Notes under the pieces: model-generated
What the model saw: the letters and a program-made list of their open reading frames with translations, nothing else
Databases searched by the model: none
What the model was told of the DNA's origin: nothing
Made by a program: the position numbers and the translations under genes
In this document: piece after piece, positions 56,521 to 64,000 of the stretch
How the letters are laid out: the number at the start of each line of letters is the position of its first letter
How positions within the stretch are numbered: the stretch's first letter is position 1
Source: CBDHFQ01 sp965262565
GTDB lineage: Bacteria > Bacteroidota > Bacteroidia > J057
Assembly (NCBI GenBank): GCA_965262565.1
Contig: CBDHFQ010000029.1
Coordinates: 419,674-483,673, forward strand
Direction of reading: 5' to 3'
DNA length: 64,000 bases

Positions 56521-56629
56521 TCTCTATATTATTTTATGATGGTGAAATTAATATAGAGATAATTTATTATCAATATGTATAATATGTATATTGTAACATA
56601 CGAATAATGGTAATAAAAGTATAAAATGC

Positions 56630-56665
56630 AAAAAAAAGGCGCCCGCCAAACTGCGGCACGCCTTT
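56630..56665 (-). terminator. Strong Rho-independent terminator on the minus strand
   Basis: AAAGGCG (56635-56641) pairs with CGCCTTT (56659-56665), and inner CCGC (56643-56646) with GCGG (56653-56656), across a 6-base loop. The complement of the A run at 56630-56637 gives eight U at the 3' end. Confidence 0.85.
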
Positions 56666-56724
56666 CAACCACACATCAACCCTAACTTTTTTATATCTTT
56701 ATTTGGTTATATTCCTTTTTGTTA
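56630..56724 (-). ncRNA. Candidate small RNA ending in a strong terminator
   Basis: Read on the minus strand, a -7-like TACTTTTG (complement of 56730-56737) is followed about 95 bases later by AAAGGCG/CGCCTTT (56659-56665 with 56635-56641) enclosing a second stem CCGC/GCGG, then eight U. There is no start codon with a useful frame. The GC-rich hairpin stands out in AT-rich DNA. It could instead be the 3' end of the htrA transcript, which stops 430 bases upstream. No -33 match was found. Confidence 0.35.
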
Positions 56725-57095
56725 CATTTCAAAAGTAGGAATGAAGTTTCTTTTATTCTTATTCGTTAAAGTAGGCTTATAACATATGTAAGTAAATGCA
56801 CTATAATTGAAAGAAACTGATAGAAATATTTGATTATGAGCATTTCACGCTAAGTGTTACTAGTTATTTGTTAGAAATTTTTTCCTGCTTTTGTTAAAAA
56901 AATAGGGACAATTCCTGAAATATGCGATGAAATTCTTTAATTATTACGAATTATATATAATTCATATTGTAATTTTACTCGATACTTGAAGCAAATTTAG
57001 TTCGGATTATTTGGAGATAGAAGATTTGTCATCTTCGATATATTTTTTTGAATCTTATTTTATTCTTCTTTATTTATTAAATTCTCCTAAATCCT

Positions 57096-58112
57096 TTAGG
57101 CCAATTCTGCCGGAATTATCTTAACTGTCTTTAATCTTCCTTTTCGTATAATTTGTAGTTCTGAATTTTGACCTATTTGACTTTCTGATAATATGCTGTG
57201 AAGTCGGTCAATGCTGGGCACTTCCTGATGATTAAATGATATGACAATATCTCCTTCCTGCAATTCCTCATTGTAAGCAGGGCTATCTGCCTCAATTGTA
57301 CTTATCAGAATGCCAGAAGCTTGCTTCAATTTGAGCATTTGTTTGATTCGTTGTGGAATGCGATAATTCTGACCTGCAATCCCAATATAGGCCCTTTTGA
57401 CTTTTCCGTCGGTGATGAGACGGCTAACAACATATTGTGCTGTATTTGCTGCTATAGCGAAGCAGATACCCTGAGCAGGAAGAATCATAGCTGTATTTAC
57501 TCCGATTACTTCTCCCAGTGTATTGACTAACGGTCCGCCAGAATTACCTGGATTCAAAGCGGCATCTGTCTGGATGACATCATCGATTAATCTGCCACTC
57601 TGTGAACGTAGGGATCTCCCTAATGCACTGACTACACCTGTAGTAACAGTATATTCAAATCCGTATGGATTACCTATAGCTACGGCTATTTGGCCTACCC
57701 TTAAGTTGCGAGAATCCCCAAAGGGCACTGCCGGGAGTTTATTATCGGGAATGCGAAGAACGGCTAAATCTGTAGAAGCATCCAAACCGATGATTTCTGC
57801 TTTGTATTCTCTACCATCGGGAAGTGATACCTGGACTTTTTCTGCCTGATGTACTACATGATAATTTGTGATAGTGAAGCCATCAGGAGTGAGGATAAAT
57901 CCTGAACCGCCGCCGCCTCGGCTTCGCCTGCGTCGCCCTCTGCCATTTGCACGCAAAGTAACCGTGATGTTCACCACGGACGGACTTACCTGCTCAGTGG
58001 TCCGTACCACAGCCTGCGAGTAAGCATCTAATAACCCAAAAGACTCGTCCGAACCATGAAATCTGGACCCCGAAGAAGAGGAGCTCGACCTGTCTTGAAG
58101 ATACGTATACAT
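57096..58112 (-). CDS. HtrA/DegP-like serine protease with PDZ domain, no signal peptide
   Basis: A 338-residue S1C protease. Residues 1-65 are a Ser-rich then Arg-rich leader, with no hydrophobic segment. The trypsin-like domain has His85 (NYHVVH), Asp115 (STDLAVLR) and Ser191 (NPGNSGGP). One PDZ domain follows (~245-330, GDIVISFNHQ). HtrA proteins usually work in the periplasm. This one resembles the leaderless S1C relatives that begin DAYSQAVV, so it may be cytoplasmic or exported by another route. It is a single gene. Confidence 0.92.
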   Translation of the reverse strand: MYTYLQDRSSSSSSGSRFHGSDESFGLLDAYSQAVVRTTEQVSPSVVNITVTLRANGRGRRRRSRGGGGSGFILTPDGFTITNYHVVHQAEKVQVSLPDGREYKAEIIGLDASTDLAVLRIPDNKLPAVPFGDSRNLRVGQIAVAIGNPYGFEYTVTTGVVSALGRSLRSQSGRLIDDVIQTDAALNPGNSGGPLVNTLGEVIGVNTAMILPAQGICFAIAANTAQYVVSRLITDGKVKRAYIGIAGQNYRIPQRIKQMLKLKQASGILISTIEADSPAYNEELQEGDIVISFNHQEVPSIDRLHSILSESQIGQNSELQIIRKGRLKTVKIIPAELA

Positions 58113-58296
58113 AAGCTAAAAAAATAAATGACTAAATGAGAGAACCTACTGTACTAAAGATGACACCTAAAACAGCGGGGATGTGACGTAGGTACTGATA
58201 TGGGATGCTAGTAAAAGGCAGGAGGGAAGATGGCATACCCTTGGGGGGTATCTAGGAATAACTACTTTCAGGGGAATGGCGCCTTAAGAAAAAGAG

Positions 58297-58328
58297 GCAA
58301 AAAAAAAGGTACATCCCCTGATGTACCT
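58297..58328 (-). terminator. Rho-independent terminator of susD
   Basis: AGGTACATC (58307-58315) pairs perfectly with GATGTACCT (58320-58328) across loop ccct. On the minus strand a long U run (complement of the A run around 58299-58307) follows. It is 25 bases past the susD stop. The right side also has a T stretch, so it may work in both directions. Confidence 0.85.
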
Positions 58329-58352
58329 CTTTTGATAAATATAAAAGGATTT

Positions 58353-59912
58353 TTATTGTAAGATCCACATAACAGCATTAATATCGTCTACCCCTCCCAT
58401 ACGGTCGACAGCTGCTTTCCAATTATCCGAGTTGAGCGCCTGCTCGTCATCAGGATAATTGAATCTCAGAGGGACTCTATTGTCATTCACATTATCTGGT
58501 CCAGGAGCAATCTCCGGACGATTTGTTCTTCTCCAGTCAATATAAGCTTCCATACCAGTTACAAAAAGAGACATCCACTTCTGTAGAGCGATTTGATCCA
58601 AAGCAGTCTCTGTATCTGCTGAAAAGGCTACTCCTTCTTGCTCAAAGTAAGTTGGATCAGGAGAGATTCCATACATCTCAAACGCCGCATTGACACCAGA
58701 AAGGTAAAGTTCTTCTGCATTACCTGTAATGTACCCTTTGACTACTGCTTCAGCCAGAATGAACTGCAACTCAGGGAAGGTCATGAAATTCATGCTTACT
58801 CCATTAGGTAGTTCGCGAAGAATCTCCCCTAAGCGAGACTGATTCTGACGACTTCCGTTAAATTCAATGGCATTACTCTCACTAAGTCCATTAGGTAATC
58901 CCTTGAAGAGATTGAAATATGGTTGAACACTGGCAGGATCACTATTGTATTGGCTTAAAAAGAAATCGCGAAACCTCGTAGGGCTTGAACCTAAATTGTT
59001 AACATCATCGCCTAAATAGAAAGATAGGGAATCAGGATTATCGATGGGACGGAAGTAAACAAACATACGAGGGTCGTTAATCCCCTTCATGCGAAATTCA
59101 GACTTTTGACTCATGCGGTGCTCATCAAATCCTCCTACACGTGCTGTATGCATAAAATATTGATTTGGAGCGGTAGAAAGAAAATCAATACTCGCGTTAT
59201 CAGAGTTACTGACAAACACAGGCTGCGTATTCAGGATAGTTTGAATTTCTGAACCAATGGTGGATCCGCCACGTTTTTTCTCCAAACGCATCAAATAGCG
59301 GATACGAAGAGAGTTGGCAAATTTTCTCCATTTTTCCAGATCTCCTTCGAATAATATGTCTCCACCGATAGCTCCTCCCTGTGTCAGTAGATCACTGGCA
59401 GAGGCTAAATCAGCTAAGATATTATTGTATACATCTTCTTGAGAATCATATACAGGAGTAAAATTATCATCTACTTTTCCCCCATTTGCCTGGGTAAAAG
59501 GAATATCACCCCAAAGGTCAGTTAATACTGATGCCATCCATGCACGCATGATTAGCGCAATTCCCATATAGGCATTGTTACCAGTTTCCTGAGCAATTTC
59601 CATAAGATTCTCTGCATCTCTGATGCCTCGGTACATGACATTCCACAGTCCAGCTTCAGAACCCCATCCCATTTGATCGAAAGTAGTGAAATTGTTAACT
59701 GCCCCAATTTGCATAGCAGTATTTCCTAATTCCCAGGCATCTCCTTCTAAAAAGGTACGAGAAGGATCGATAATGATAGTAGGAAGTAATAAGTCTCCAT
59801 TAACAGACTGTGGAGCATTTGGATTAGAATTAATTTCATCAAAATCCTCCGTACACGCCTGCGTTAGCATAAGAATGATGAATAGAGAAAATAATTTATA
59901 TATCGTTTTCAT
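58353..59912 (-). CDS. SusD/RagB-like outer-membrane nutrient-binding lipoprotein
   Basis: A 519-residue surface lipoprotein with lipobox LTQAC (Cys20) and the typical start TEDFDEINSNPNAP after it. The rest is helical SusD-type, with TPR-like repeats; segments such as WASVLTDLWGDIPFTQA, FPELQFILAEAV and GMEAYIDWRRTN fit the SusD-like_2 branch. It captures polymers or peptides and passes them to its SusC partner. It lies 82 bases after susC in the standard susC-susD order. There is no adjacent glycoside hydrolase to point to a substrate. Confidence 0.92.
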   Translation of the reverse strand: MKTIYKLFSLFIILMLTQACTEDFDEINSNPNAPQSVNGDLLLPTIIIDPSRTFLEGDAWELGNTAMQIGAVNNFTTFDQMGWGSEAGLWNVMYRGIRDAENLMEIAQETGNNAYMGIALIMRAWMASVLTDLWGDIPFTQANGGKVDDNFTPVYDSQEDVYNNILADLASASDLLTQGGAIGGDILFEGDLEKWRKFANSLRIRYLMRLEKKRGGSTIGSEIQTILNTQPVFVSNSDNASIDFLSTAPNQYFMHTARVGGFDEHRMSQKSEFRMKGINDPRMFVYFRPIDNPDSLSFYLGDDVNNLGSSPTRFRDFFLSQYNSDPASVQPYFNLFKGLPNGLSESNAIEFNGSRQNQSRLGEILRELPNGVSMNFMTFPELQFILAEAVVKGYITGNAEELYLSGVNAAFEMYGISPDPTYFEQEGVAFSADTETALDQIALQKWMSLFVTGMEAYIDWRRTNRPEIAPGPDNVNDNRVPLRFNYPDDEQALNSDNWKAAVDRMGGVDDINAVMWILQ

Positions 59913-59994
59913 TTTAAATCAATTGTTAGGTGAATGAAATGAAAGACTAGGTAACACACGCTATAGTATGTTACCTCATTGAATATTTCTTAGA

Positions 59995-60825
59995 TTAAAA
60001 ATCGAAACTGATGTTAAATCCTAAGCTTCTGTTGGAAGGCGTAGCCATATCCTCGACCCCTGGAACAATCGTATTTCCATTGAAAGAAAAGGTTTCAGGA
60101 TCGAAGTGGGGATTTTCTGTCCATAATAACAGATTACGACCTATGAAAGATACTCTTACATTTGATAAGCGAATCTTGTTTGTCAAGGAATTAGGTAAGG
60201 TATATCCCAGTCTTACTTCACGTAATTTCAAATAAGAAGCATCGTAAATCCCTTGTACCTCATTTCCACGATTAAATACCCACCAGTAAAAATCACGACC
60301 AGAAAGACGCTTACGTTGATCTACGGGAAGAGAAAGATTTTCGACCAGATTTCCTTCATCGTCAAAGAAAACACCGTCAGGAGCTACTCCACCTCCCTGA
60401 TCTATAGGATCACGTTTTGGATTTCCTAGCTCATTGTTACCCACAGTTTCTATCATCATACCAGAAGTACTACCGATCAACAAAGTACGGGACAAAATTT
60501 CTCCTCCGATGCGAGCGTCAAATAAGAAACCTAAATTAATTCCTTTAAATGTGAAGCTGTTGTACACCCCTAACATGAAATCAGGATTGTAGTTTCCTAT
60601 TTTTCTCAAGGTGTTATCTCTCACAAAGAATCCATTGTCATTCATTAAAGGTTTTCCTCCTTCAGGAAACTCTCCACTTACTGGATCTGGCTCTAATTGG
60701 TTCCCGGTTGCAGGATCAATCATAACGAAACCTGTTCCAAACATATCTCCTAAACGACCACCTGGACGAGCCTGAATAGTTACATAATTTCCAGCAATGG
60801 TATATTCCTCAATTCCTTCAGCCAA
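59995..60825 (-). CDS. SusC fragment 3: C-terminal barrel end
   Basis: A 276-residue fragment that carries the last barrel strands of the SusC-like receptor and ends LGFNISFDF, with the C-terminal aromatic residue needed for outer-membrane insertion. Residues before its first Met (ELAEGIEE onward) continue in the same frame upstream to about 60870, with FQRSEVEE. The Met at 60825 is therefore not a real start. It should be read as a continuation of fragment 2 after a +1 shift. Confidence 0.6.
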   Translation of the reverse strand: MAEGIEEYTIAGNYVTIQARPGGRLGDMFGTGFVMIDPATGNQLEPDPVSGEFPEGGKPLMNDNGFFVRDNTLRKIGNYNPDFMLGVYNSFTFKGINLGFLFDARIGGEILSRTLLIGSTSGMMIETVGNNELGNPKRDPIDQGGGVAPDGVFFDDEGNLVENLSLPVDQRKRLSGRDFYWWVFNRGNEVQGIYDASYLKLREVRLGYTLPNSLTNKIRLSNVRVSFIGRNLLLWTENPHFDPETFSFNGNTIVPGVEDMATPSNRSLGFNISFDF

Positions 60826-60862
60826 TTCTTCTACTTCGGAGCGCTGGAAGGACCAGTTTACA

Positions 60863-61810
60863 TTAACATCCCCACTGGAAGCTGTTAGCTAATTTAATAG
60901 GAGTAGCATTCAACTGAATTTCTAATCCATAACTGTTGATGCTTCCCGCATTCACAATTCTACTGCTATATCCACTTGACTGAGGAGTAGATAATGCAAA
61001 GATTTGGTCTTCTGTATCAGTATTGTAATAAGCAATATCAAATCCTAAACGATTGTTGAACATTCTAAGGTCAGCCCCTACCTCGAAAGATTTTGCTCTC
61101 TCTGGACGCAGATCAGAGTTCGCTAACTGATTACTTTCAGTTACACGCTGCGTGCTTCCCCAGGGAGTCAGGAAGTTGAATACATTAGCTAAACGGAATG
61201 GATCGGTATCTCCACCAACTTCTCCATATCCTGCGCGAAGCTTTAAGAAGTTAATGGAACTTGGCAGGTCAACGAATTCGTTCACCATAAGCGCTAAATT
61301 TACTGCAGGATAGAAGTAAGAGTTATTACTATTGTCAGGATCTTCAGGATTCGTTAAAGAACTTGACCAGTCATTACGTCCTGAGATATCGAGGAAAACA
61401 GCATTTTTATAACTCAATTGAGCTGTACCATAAAGAGAATTGATGCGACGCTCAAAATTGAATTGAGTTTGATTTAAAGGAATACGAGAGTTTTCGAAGT
61501 TATAAATACCAGGTACTGAAAGCTGGTTAGCTGAAATCCTGTTATAACGACGTGTTTGTTGCATTCTGTTACCACCGAAAGATACGGAGTAACCGAAATC
61601 ACTACTGTAAAGATCCTGATAAGTGATCAGGAAGTCAGTATTAGTTTCCTGAAAGTTAATTTTATCTTCGCGATACTGACCGAAGGGGAATCGCTGAGTA
61701 GAGAAAGCCCGTTTTCCAATTCTTAATTCATCGAAATAATCCGTACCGGTACGTGCCATCACACTTAATTTATCTGTGATGTCATAGGTAATAGACATGT
61801 TACCGAACAA
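60863..61810 (-). CDS. SusC fragment 2: central barrel
   Basis: A 315-residue fragment of the barrel. It begins in FGNMSITYDITDKLSVMART, which is a typical mid-SusC segment, and carries LRPERAKSFEVGADLRMF and YGLEIQLNATPIKLANSF near the end. The frame terminates at a TAA just after the G4 run at 60870-60873. Removing one G continues into fragment 3. The Met at 61810 is internal, so this is not an independent gene. Confidence 0.6.
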   Translation of the reverse strand: MFGNMSITYDITDKLSVMARTGTDYFDELRIGKRAFSTQRFPFGQYREDKINFQETNTDFLITYQDLYSSDFGYSVSFGGNRMQQTRRYNRISANQLSVPGIYNFENSRIPLNQTQFNFERRINSLYGTAQLSYKNAVFLDISGRNDWSSSLTNPEDPDNSNNSYFYPAVNLALMVNEFVDLPSSINFLKLRAGYGEVGGDTDPFRLANVFNFLTPWGSTQRVTESNQLANSDLRPERAKSFEVGADLRMFNNRLGFDIAYYNTDTEDQIFALSTPQSSGYSSRIVNAGSINSYGLEIQLNATPIKLANSFQWGC

Positions 61811-63294
61811 CGGTTTTTGTCTAATCCATTCGTATTCTCGAATTGAGTAAAGTATGGATTATCGTGCCAGTTATAGTTATAGTTAAATTGTTGTACGCCT
61901 TCTAGGCCAGGTTGCCAGTAATCTCTCAGGCTATTCATTTCGATATGGCGACCAAACCATACCCATAAATACATCACATTCTCAGTTCCGTAGCTGTTAG
62001 TAGGTCTGTTATCACTGTCCGTGTCGATGTAGTTAGCATTAATTCTAAAAGTAAGCTTATCTACAGGATTAAAAGAAGTACTTAGATTGAAGGTATGTCT
62101 TCTTAAATCAGTATTGGGAAGTGTTCCTTCATTGTAAAGGTTAGTGTATGATAATCTAAAATCTCCTTTATCATTACCTCCTGCAAGTGATACATTATTT
62201 GTTAAGGTATATCCAGTCTCGAAGAAGTTTCTTACGTTATCGGGAGCAGAGGTCCAGGGGGTAGCGGCTATTTCTCCGCGATCCGCTATAGCATTATCTC
62301 CACCGCGAAATCCATTAGCTGTTGGAGAATCATGTTGTGGGATCAATAATCCAACATCCATTCTTGGTCCCCAGCTTTCATCTACACCATCAGCAACACC
62401 AGCACCAGATCCATCTACAAATTCGAATTGACCATTGGCTCCCTGACCATATTCATTCTGATATTCGGGAATAACTAATGGGTTTTCAAACGTAGTAGTA
62501 GAGTTGACAGAAATACCTATTCCTTTTTTCCCTTTTCCACTTTTTGTGGTAATAAGGATAACCCCGTTCAATGCACGAGATCCATAAAGTGCAGTTGCGT
62601 TTGCACCTTTTAATACAGTTACAGATTCAATGTCATCAGGATTGATAGAAGCAGCAGCATTTCCATAATCAACTTCCAGGTTTCCTTCGGAGCGAGAACT
62701 GAAAATATCGTTGCTGATAGGAACACCATCTACTACAAATAATGGCTGGTTATTACCCGCAATAGAGGTTTCTCCACGAATAACGATACGGGCAGAACTA
62801 CCTACGCCAGAAGCTCCTTGAGAGATATTAACTCCCGCCACACGTCCTGAAAGGCTGTTGACGAAGTTAGGTTCTCTTGCTACCGTCAAAGAGCTACCAT
62901 CTACTTCCTGCGCTGCATAGCCTAATGTTTTTTCATCACGCTCGATTCCCAAAGCAGTAATTACTACATCATCTAAAGTAGACGCTTCTTCCACCAGGGA
63001 AATATCAAGTGAGGAGCGACCTGCTAAACCAATTGATTGAGTTTCGAAACCGATGTAGGAAACTTGAAGAGTATCTGTCGCTGGATTAGCTAGAATAGTG
63101 AATGCTCCATCCGAATTTGTTAAAGCTCCATTAGTAGATCCTTTAACCAATACACTTGCGCCGACAAGTGCTTCCCCTTCGGGCTTTTCACTGTTCCTTT
63201 CACTTCTGCATCCTGGGCAAAAGCAATAGAAAAGTTTAAGAGGAAAATAAAACCCAGATTTTTTCCAAATCGAAGGCCATTTTTTAAAAATCAC
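61765..63294 (-). CDS. SusC fragment 1: N-terminal carboxypeptidase-like and plug domains
   Basis: A 509-residue fragment. From about residue 40 it shows GEALVGASVLVKGSTNGA (CarboxypepD-regulatory-like), the SusC motif VVITALGIERDEKTLGYAAQEV (core TALGIERDEKTLGY) and the plug with SIAGNNQPLFVVDGVPI, then the first barrel strands. It loses the frame after ENTNGLDKNR near 61815. The first ~38 residues are out of frame with the true signal peptide. The GTG start at 63294 is uncertain. Confidence 0.6.
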   Translation of the reverse strand: MIFKKWPSIWKKSGFYFPLKLFYCFCPGCRSERNSEKPEGEALVGASVLVKGSTNGALTNSDGAFTILANPATDTLQVSYIGFETQSIGLAGRSSLDISLVEEASTLDDVVITALGIERDEKTLGYAAQEVDGSSLTVAREPNFVNSLSGRVAGVNISQGASGVGSSARIVIRGETSIAGNNQPLFVVDGVPISNDIFSSRSEGNLEVDYGNAAASINPDDIESVTVLKGANATALYGSRALNGVILITTKSGKGKKGIGISVNSTTTFENPLVIPEYQNEYGQGANGQFEFVDGSGAGVADGVDESWGPRMDVGLLIPQHDSPTANGFRGGDNAIADRGEIAATPWTSAPDNVRNFFETGYTLTNNVSLAGGNDKGDFRLSYTNLYNEGTLPNTDLRRHTFNLSTSFNPVDKLTFRINANYIDTDSDNRPTNSYGTENVMYLWVWFGRHIEMNSLRDYWQPGLEGVQQFNYNYNWHDNPYFTQFENTNGLDKNRCSVTCLLPMTSQIN

Positions 63295-63371
63295 TTCTTA
63301 AGTGTAGAAAAAAATCATAACTTAAAATTTGACTGTTGTTAATAATATCCGTTTTGATCAAAGAACGGGTA

Positions 63372-63407
63372 GGACGATTTCCATTGTTTGTATATCGAAA
63401 TACGTCC
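63372..63407 (+). other. Bulged hairpin upstream of an orphan terminator
   Basis: GGACGATTTC (63372-63381) pairs with GAAATACGTCC (63397-63407), leaving one bulged A, with a 15-base loop. It lies 13 bases before the terminator hairpin. It could be part of a small RNA or of the susC leader on the opposite strand. Confidence 0.35.
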
Positions 63408-63420
63408 GTACAACTTACAA

Positions 63421-63446
63421 GGGGTCGTTGCCGCGATCCCTTTTTA
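63421..63446 (+). terminator. Orphan plus-strand Rho-independent terminator
   Basis: GGGGTCG (63421-63427) pairs with CGATCCC (63434-63440), with one G-U pair, across a 6-base loop, followed by TTTTT. No plus-strand gene precedes it, since susC runs in the opposite direction. Confidence 0.6.
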
Positions 63447-63908
63447 ATTTTCAACAGCTTCCAGAATTTTCCGAAACCTATTGATAATCTCTACAAATTT
63501 CATAGAATAAACCTATTTACCAGTAAAGCTGGAGTGATTTATTTGTTAAATTACAGTTAAGAGATATGATGTAGGTAAAATGTTAATCAATTGAATGTCA
63601 ATGAATATTTATTTTTTTTAAAATATGAAATTTGACAAATATTCAAATAGAGGTAAGCCTTACATATTTAACCCTTATGAATTGGGGAGAAGTTGATTTT
63701 TATAAGGTATAGAGATAAGAGTTGTCGTAGGTAAGCCTGGGATAAACATATTTAGATAAAGGATAAACTTAATTTTTTTCATTCTCCAACCAAAGATTTT
63801 TCCCTTTTGATTAAAACTATTATGGTTTTTTTGACATCAGATAAGTAATCCAAATGCTGAAGACTGAATTAAGGTTGATCTTAGTGTGCCGATAGTTGAT
63901 AAATTCTG

Positions 63909-64000
63909 ATGTATATGATTAATTCTACCATAGAACAAGCTCGGAAAGGAGACGAGGACGCTTTTCGGGCATTGATGGAAATATGGTATCCAAGAATTTA
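63909..64000 (+). CDS. ECF sigma-70 factor, N-terminal fragment (cut by window edge)
   Basis: Thirty codons are visible from ATG at 63909 (or the internal ATG at 63915). They read as the start of an ECF sigma factor region 2: IEQARKGDEDAFRALMEIWYPRI, marked by the acidic/basic helix EQARKGDEDAF. Only the beginning of region 2 is present; regions 2.4 and 4 lie outside. It is divergent from susC, a common arrangement where an ECF sigma factor controls a SusC/D or TonB system, often with an anti-sigma gene downstream. The reading frame is open to the edge. Confidence 0.8.
   Translation, partial: MYMINSTIEQARKGDEDAFRALMEIWYPRI

Larger units (their letters stand above)
56521..57095. other. 575-base intergenic region with a candidate small RNA
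   Basis: No coding frame. It holds a strong minus-strand terminator (56630-56665) and a minus-strand -7 box (56730-56737), discussed as a candidate small RNA. The short hairpin CCTAAA-tcc-TTTAGG at 57086-57100 overlaps the htrA stop codon. The remainder is AT-rich with nothing further seen. Confidence 0.5.
59995..63294 (-). pseudogene. susC-type TonB-linked outer-membrane protein gene with several single-base frameshifts
   Basis: Three consecutive reading frames together form one SusC/RagA receptor of about 1,100 residues. Order: signal peptide, CarboxypepD-like domain, plug with NPGA-type insert, barrel, C-terminal Phe. Frame breaks occur near 63172-63187 (one base short), 61809-61819 (one base short, beside an A run) and at 60870-60873 (one extra base in a C4/G4 run). 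A fourth is likely near 63280-63285 (A6 run), because the signal peptide (FIFLLNFSIAFAQ) is in a different frame from the GTG at 63294. Between breaks the protein is well conserved without stops. It is either a recent pseudogene or a set of sequencing errors. Confidence 0.8.
63295..63908. other. 614-base divergent intergenic region between susC and a sigma factor
   Basis: No convincing gene. It contains two tandem hairpins in the plus orientation (63372-63407 and 63421-63446). The rest is AT-rich with long A/T runs. No exact TAnnTTTG box was seen for either susC (minus) or the sigma factor (plus); a TTGACA-like element occurs near 63832-63838. Confidence 0.5.

Noticed and set aside
59995..63294. 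Programmed ribosomal frameshifting in susC
   Set aside because: The breaks are in both directions and lack a classic slippery heptamer; the A run near 61815 is only five A long. Damage or sequencing error is simpler.
63336..63560. 74-codon plus-strand reading frame in the susC-sigma gap
   Set aside because: No ribosome-binding context, no recognisable composition, and the region is better explained by the two hairpins and the terminator. It reads through both structures.
1..64000. CRISPR array or cas genes
   Set aside because: No regularly spaced direct repeats or cas-like proteins were seen on either strand.
1..64000. Transposases, integrases or phage genes
   Set aside because: No DDE, tyrosine or serine recombinase motifs and no terminal inverted repeats; genes are typical chromosomal ones.
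1..64000. tRNA, rRNA, tmRNA or RNase P RNA genes
   Set aside because: None of the gaps contains a T-loop motif with cloverleaf arms or recognisable conserved cores; a computational scan would be needed to be certain.

Overview
The window looks like a chromosomal segment from a member of the Bacteroidota, most likely the Saprospiria or a nearby lineage. The evidence is a SusC/SusD outer-membrane pair, a type IX secretion C-terminal sorting domain on a subtilase, a GldH-like gliding lipoprotein, a DUF5723 outer-membrane protein, Bacteroidota-type promoters (TAnnTTTG -7 boxes) and an AT-rich composition. The lineage is inferred from gene content. I see no phage, insertion sequence, integron, CRISPR array, rRNA or tRNA gene.

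Layout. 1-4.4 kb: the truncated nucleotide-pool cleaning gene rdgB with a coupled small gene that may be a HolD-like clamp-loader subunit, then a bacteriophytochrome kinase followed by two coupled response regulators. 4.5-10.3 kb: an IscA-type Fe-S protein opposite a B12-dependent methylmalonyl-CoA mutase operon (mutA-mutB) that runs into a RimK-type ligase and its retropepsin-like partner. 10.5-18.5 kb: a minus-strand block with a DUF2721-like membrane protein, gyrB, an AsmA protein and a Na+/H+ antiporter with a His-rich periplasmic head. 18.6-23.1 kb: comF-like, rpsO, pnp and a sugar-nucleotide epimerase. 23.1-33.4 kb: a secreted subtilase, clpP-clpX, an unrecognised exported protein, an RmlD-like reductase and a kexin-like protease with two P domains. 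33.4-39.7 kb: an M14 peptidase/NlpC-P60 pair, a metallophosphoesterase, a glyoxalase-fold protein and an orphan gene behind a perfect palindrome. 39.9-53.5 kb: plus-strand housekeeping genes (nadE, gltA, accA, gldH-like, dapF, FKBP, radA), an unrecognised 706-residue protein with two helix-turn-helix motifs, yebC and an acyl-CoA carboxylase beta subunit. 53.6-64 kb: an outer-membrane protein/lipoprotein pair, a cytoplasmic-looking HtrA protease, susD, a susC split by several single-base frameshifts, and the start of an ECF sigma factor.

Functional links. The acyl-CoA carboxylase beta subunit and MutAB could form a propionyl-CoA/methylmalonyl-CoA/succinyl-CoA route feeding the TCA cycle, where citrate synthase also acts. 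ClpP/ClpX, RadA, GyrB, PNPase and S15 are core functions. The T9SS substrate, the GldH-like protein and the SusCD pair fit a surface-active polymer degrader.

Least explained parts: the dual-HTH protein behind its own promoter and long leader; a candidate ~95-nt small RNA near 56.7 kb; a plus-strand hairpin/terminator pair facing the susC leader near 63.4 kb; the palindrome in front of the orphan gene at 39.7 kb; and the multiply frameshifted susC. I found no clearly new defence or mobile system. All promoter and RNA calls come from reading motifs by eye.
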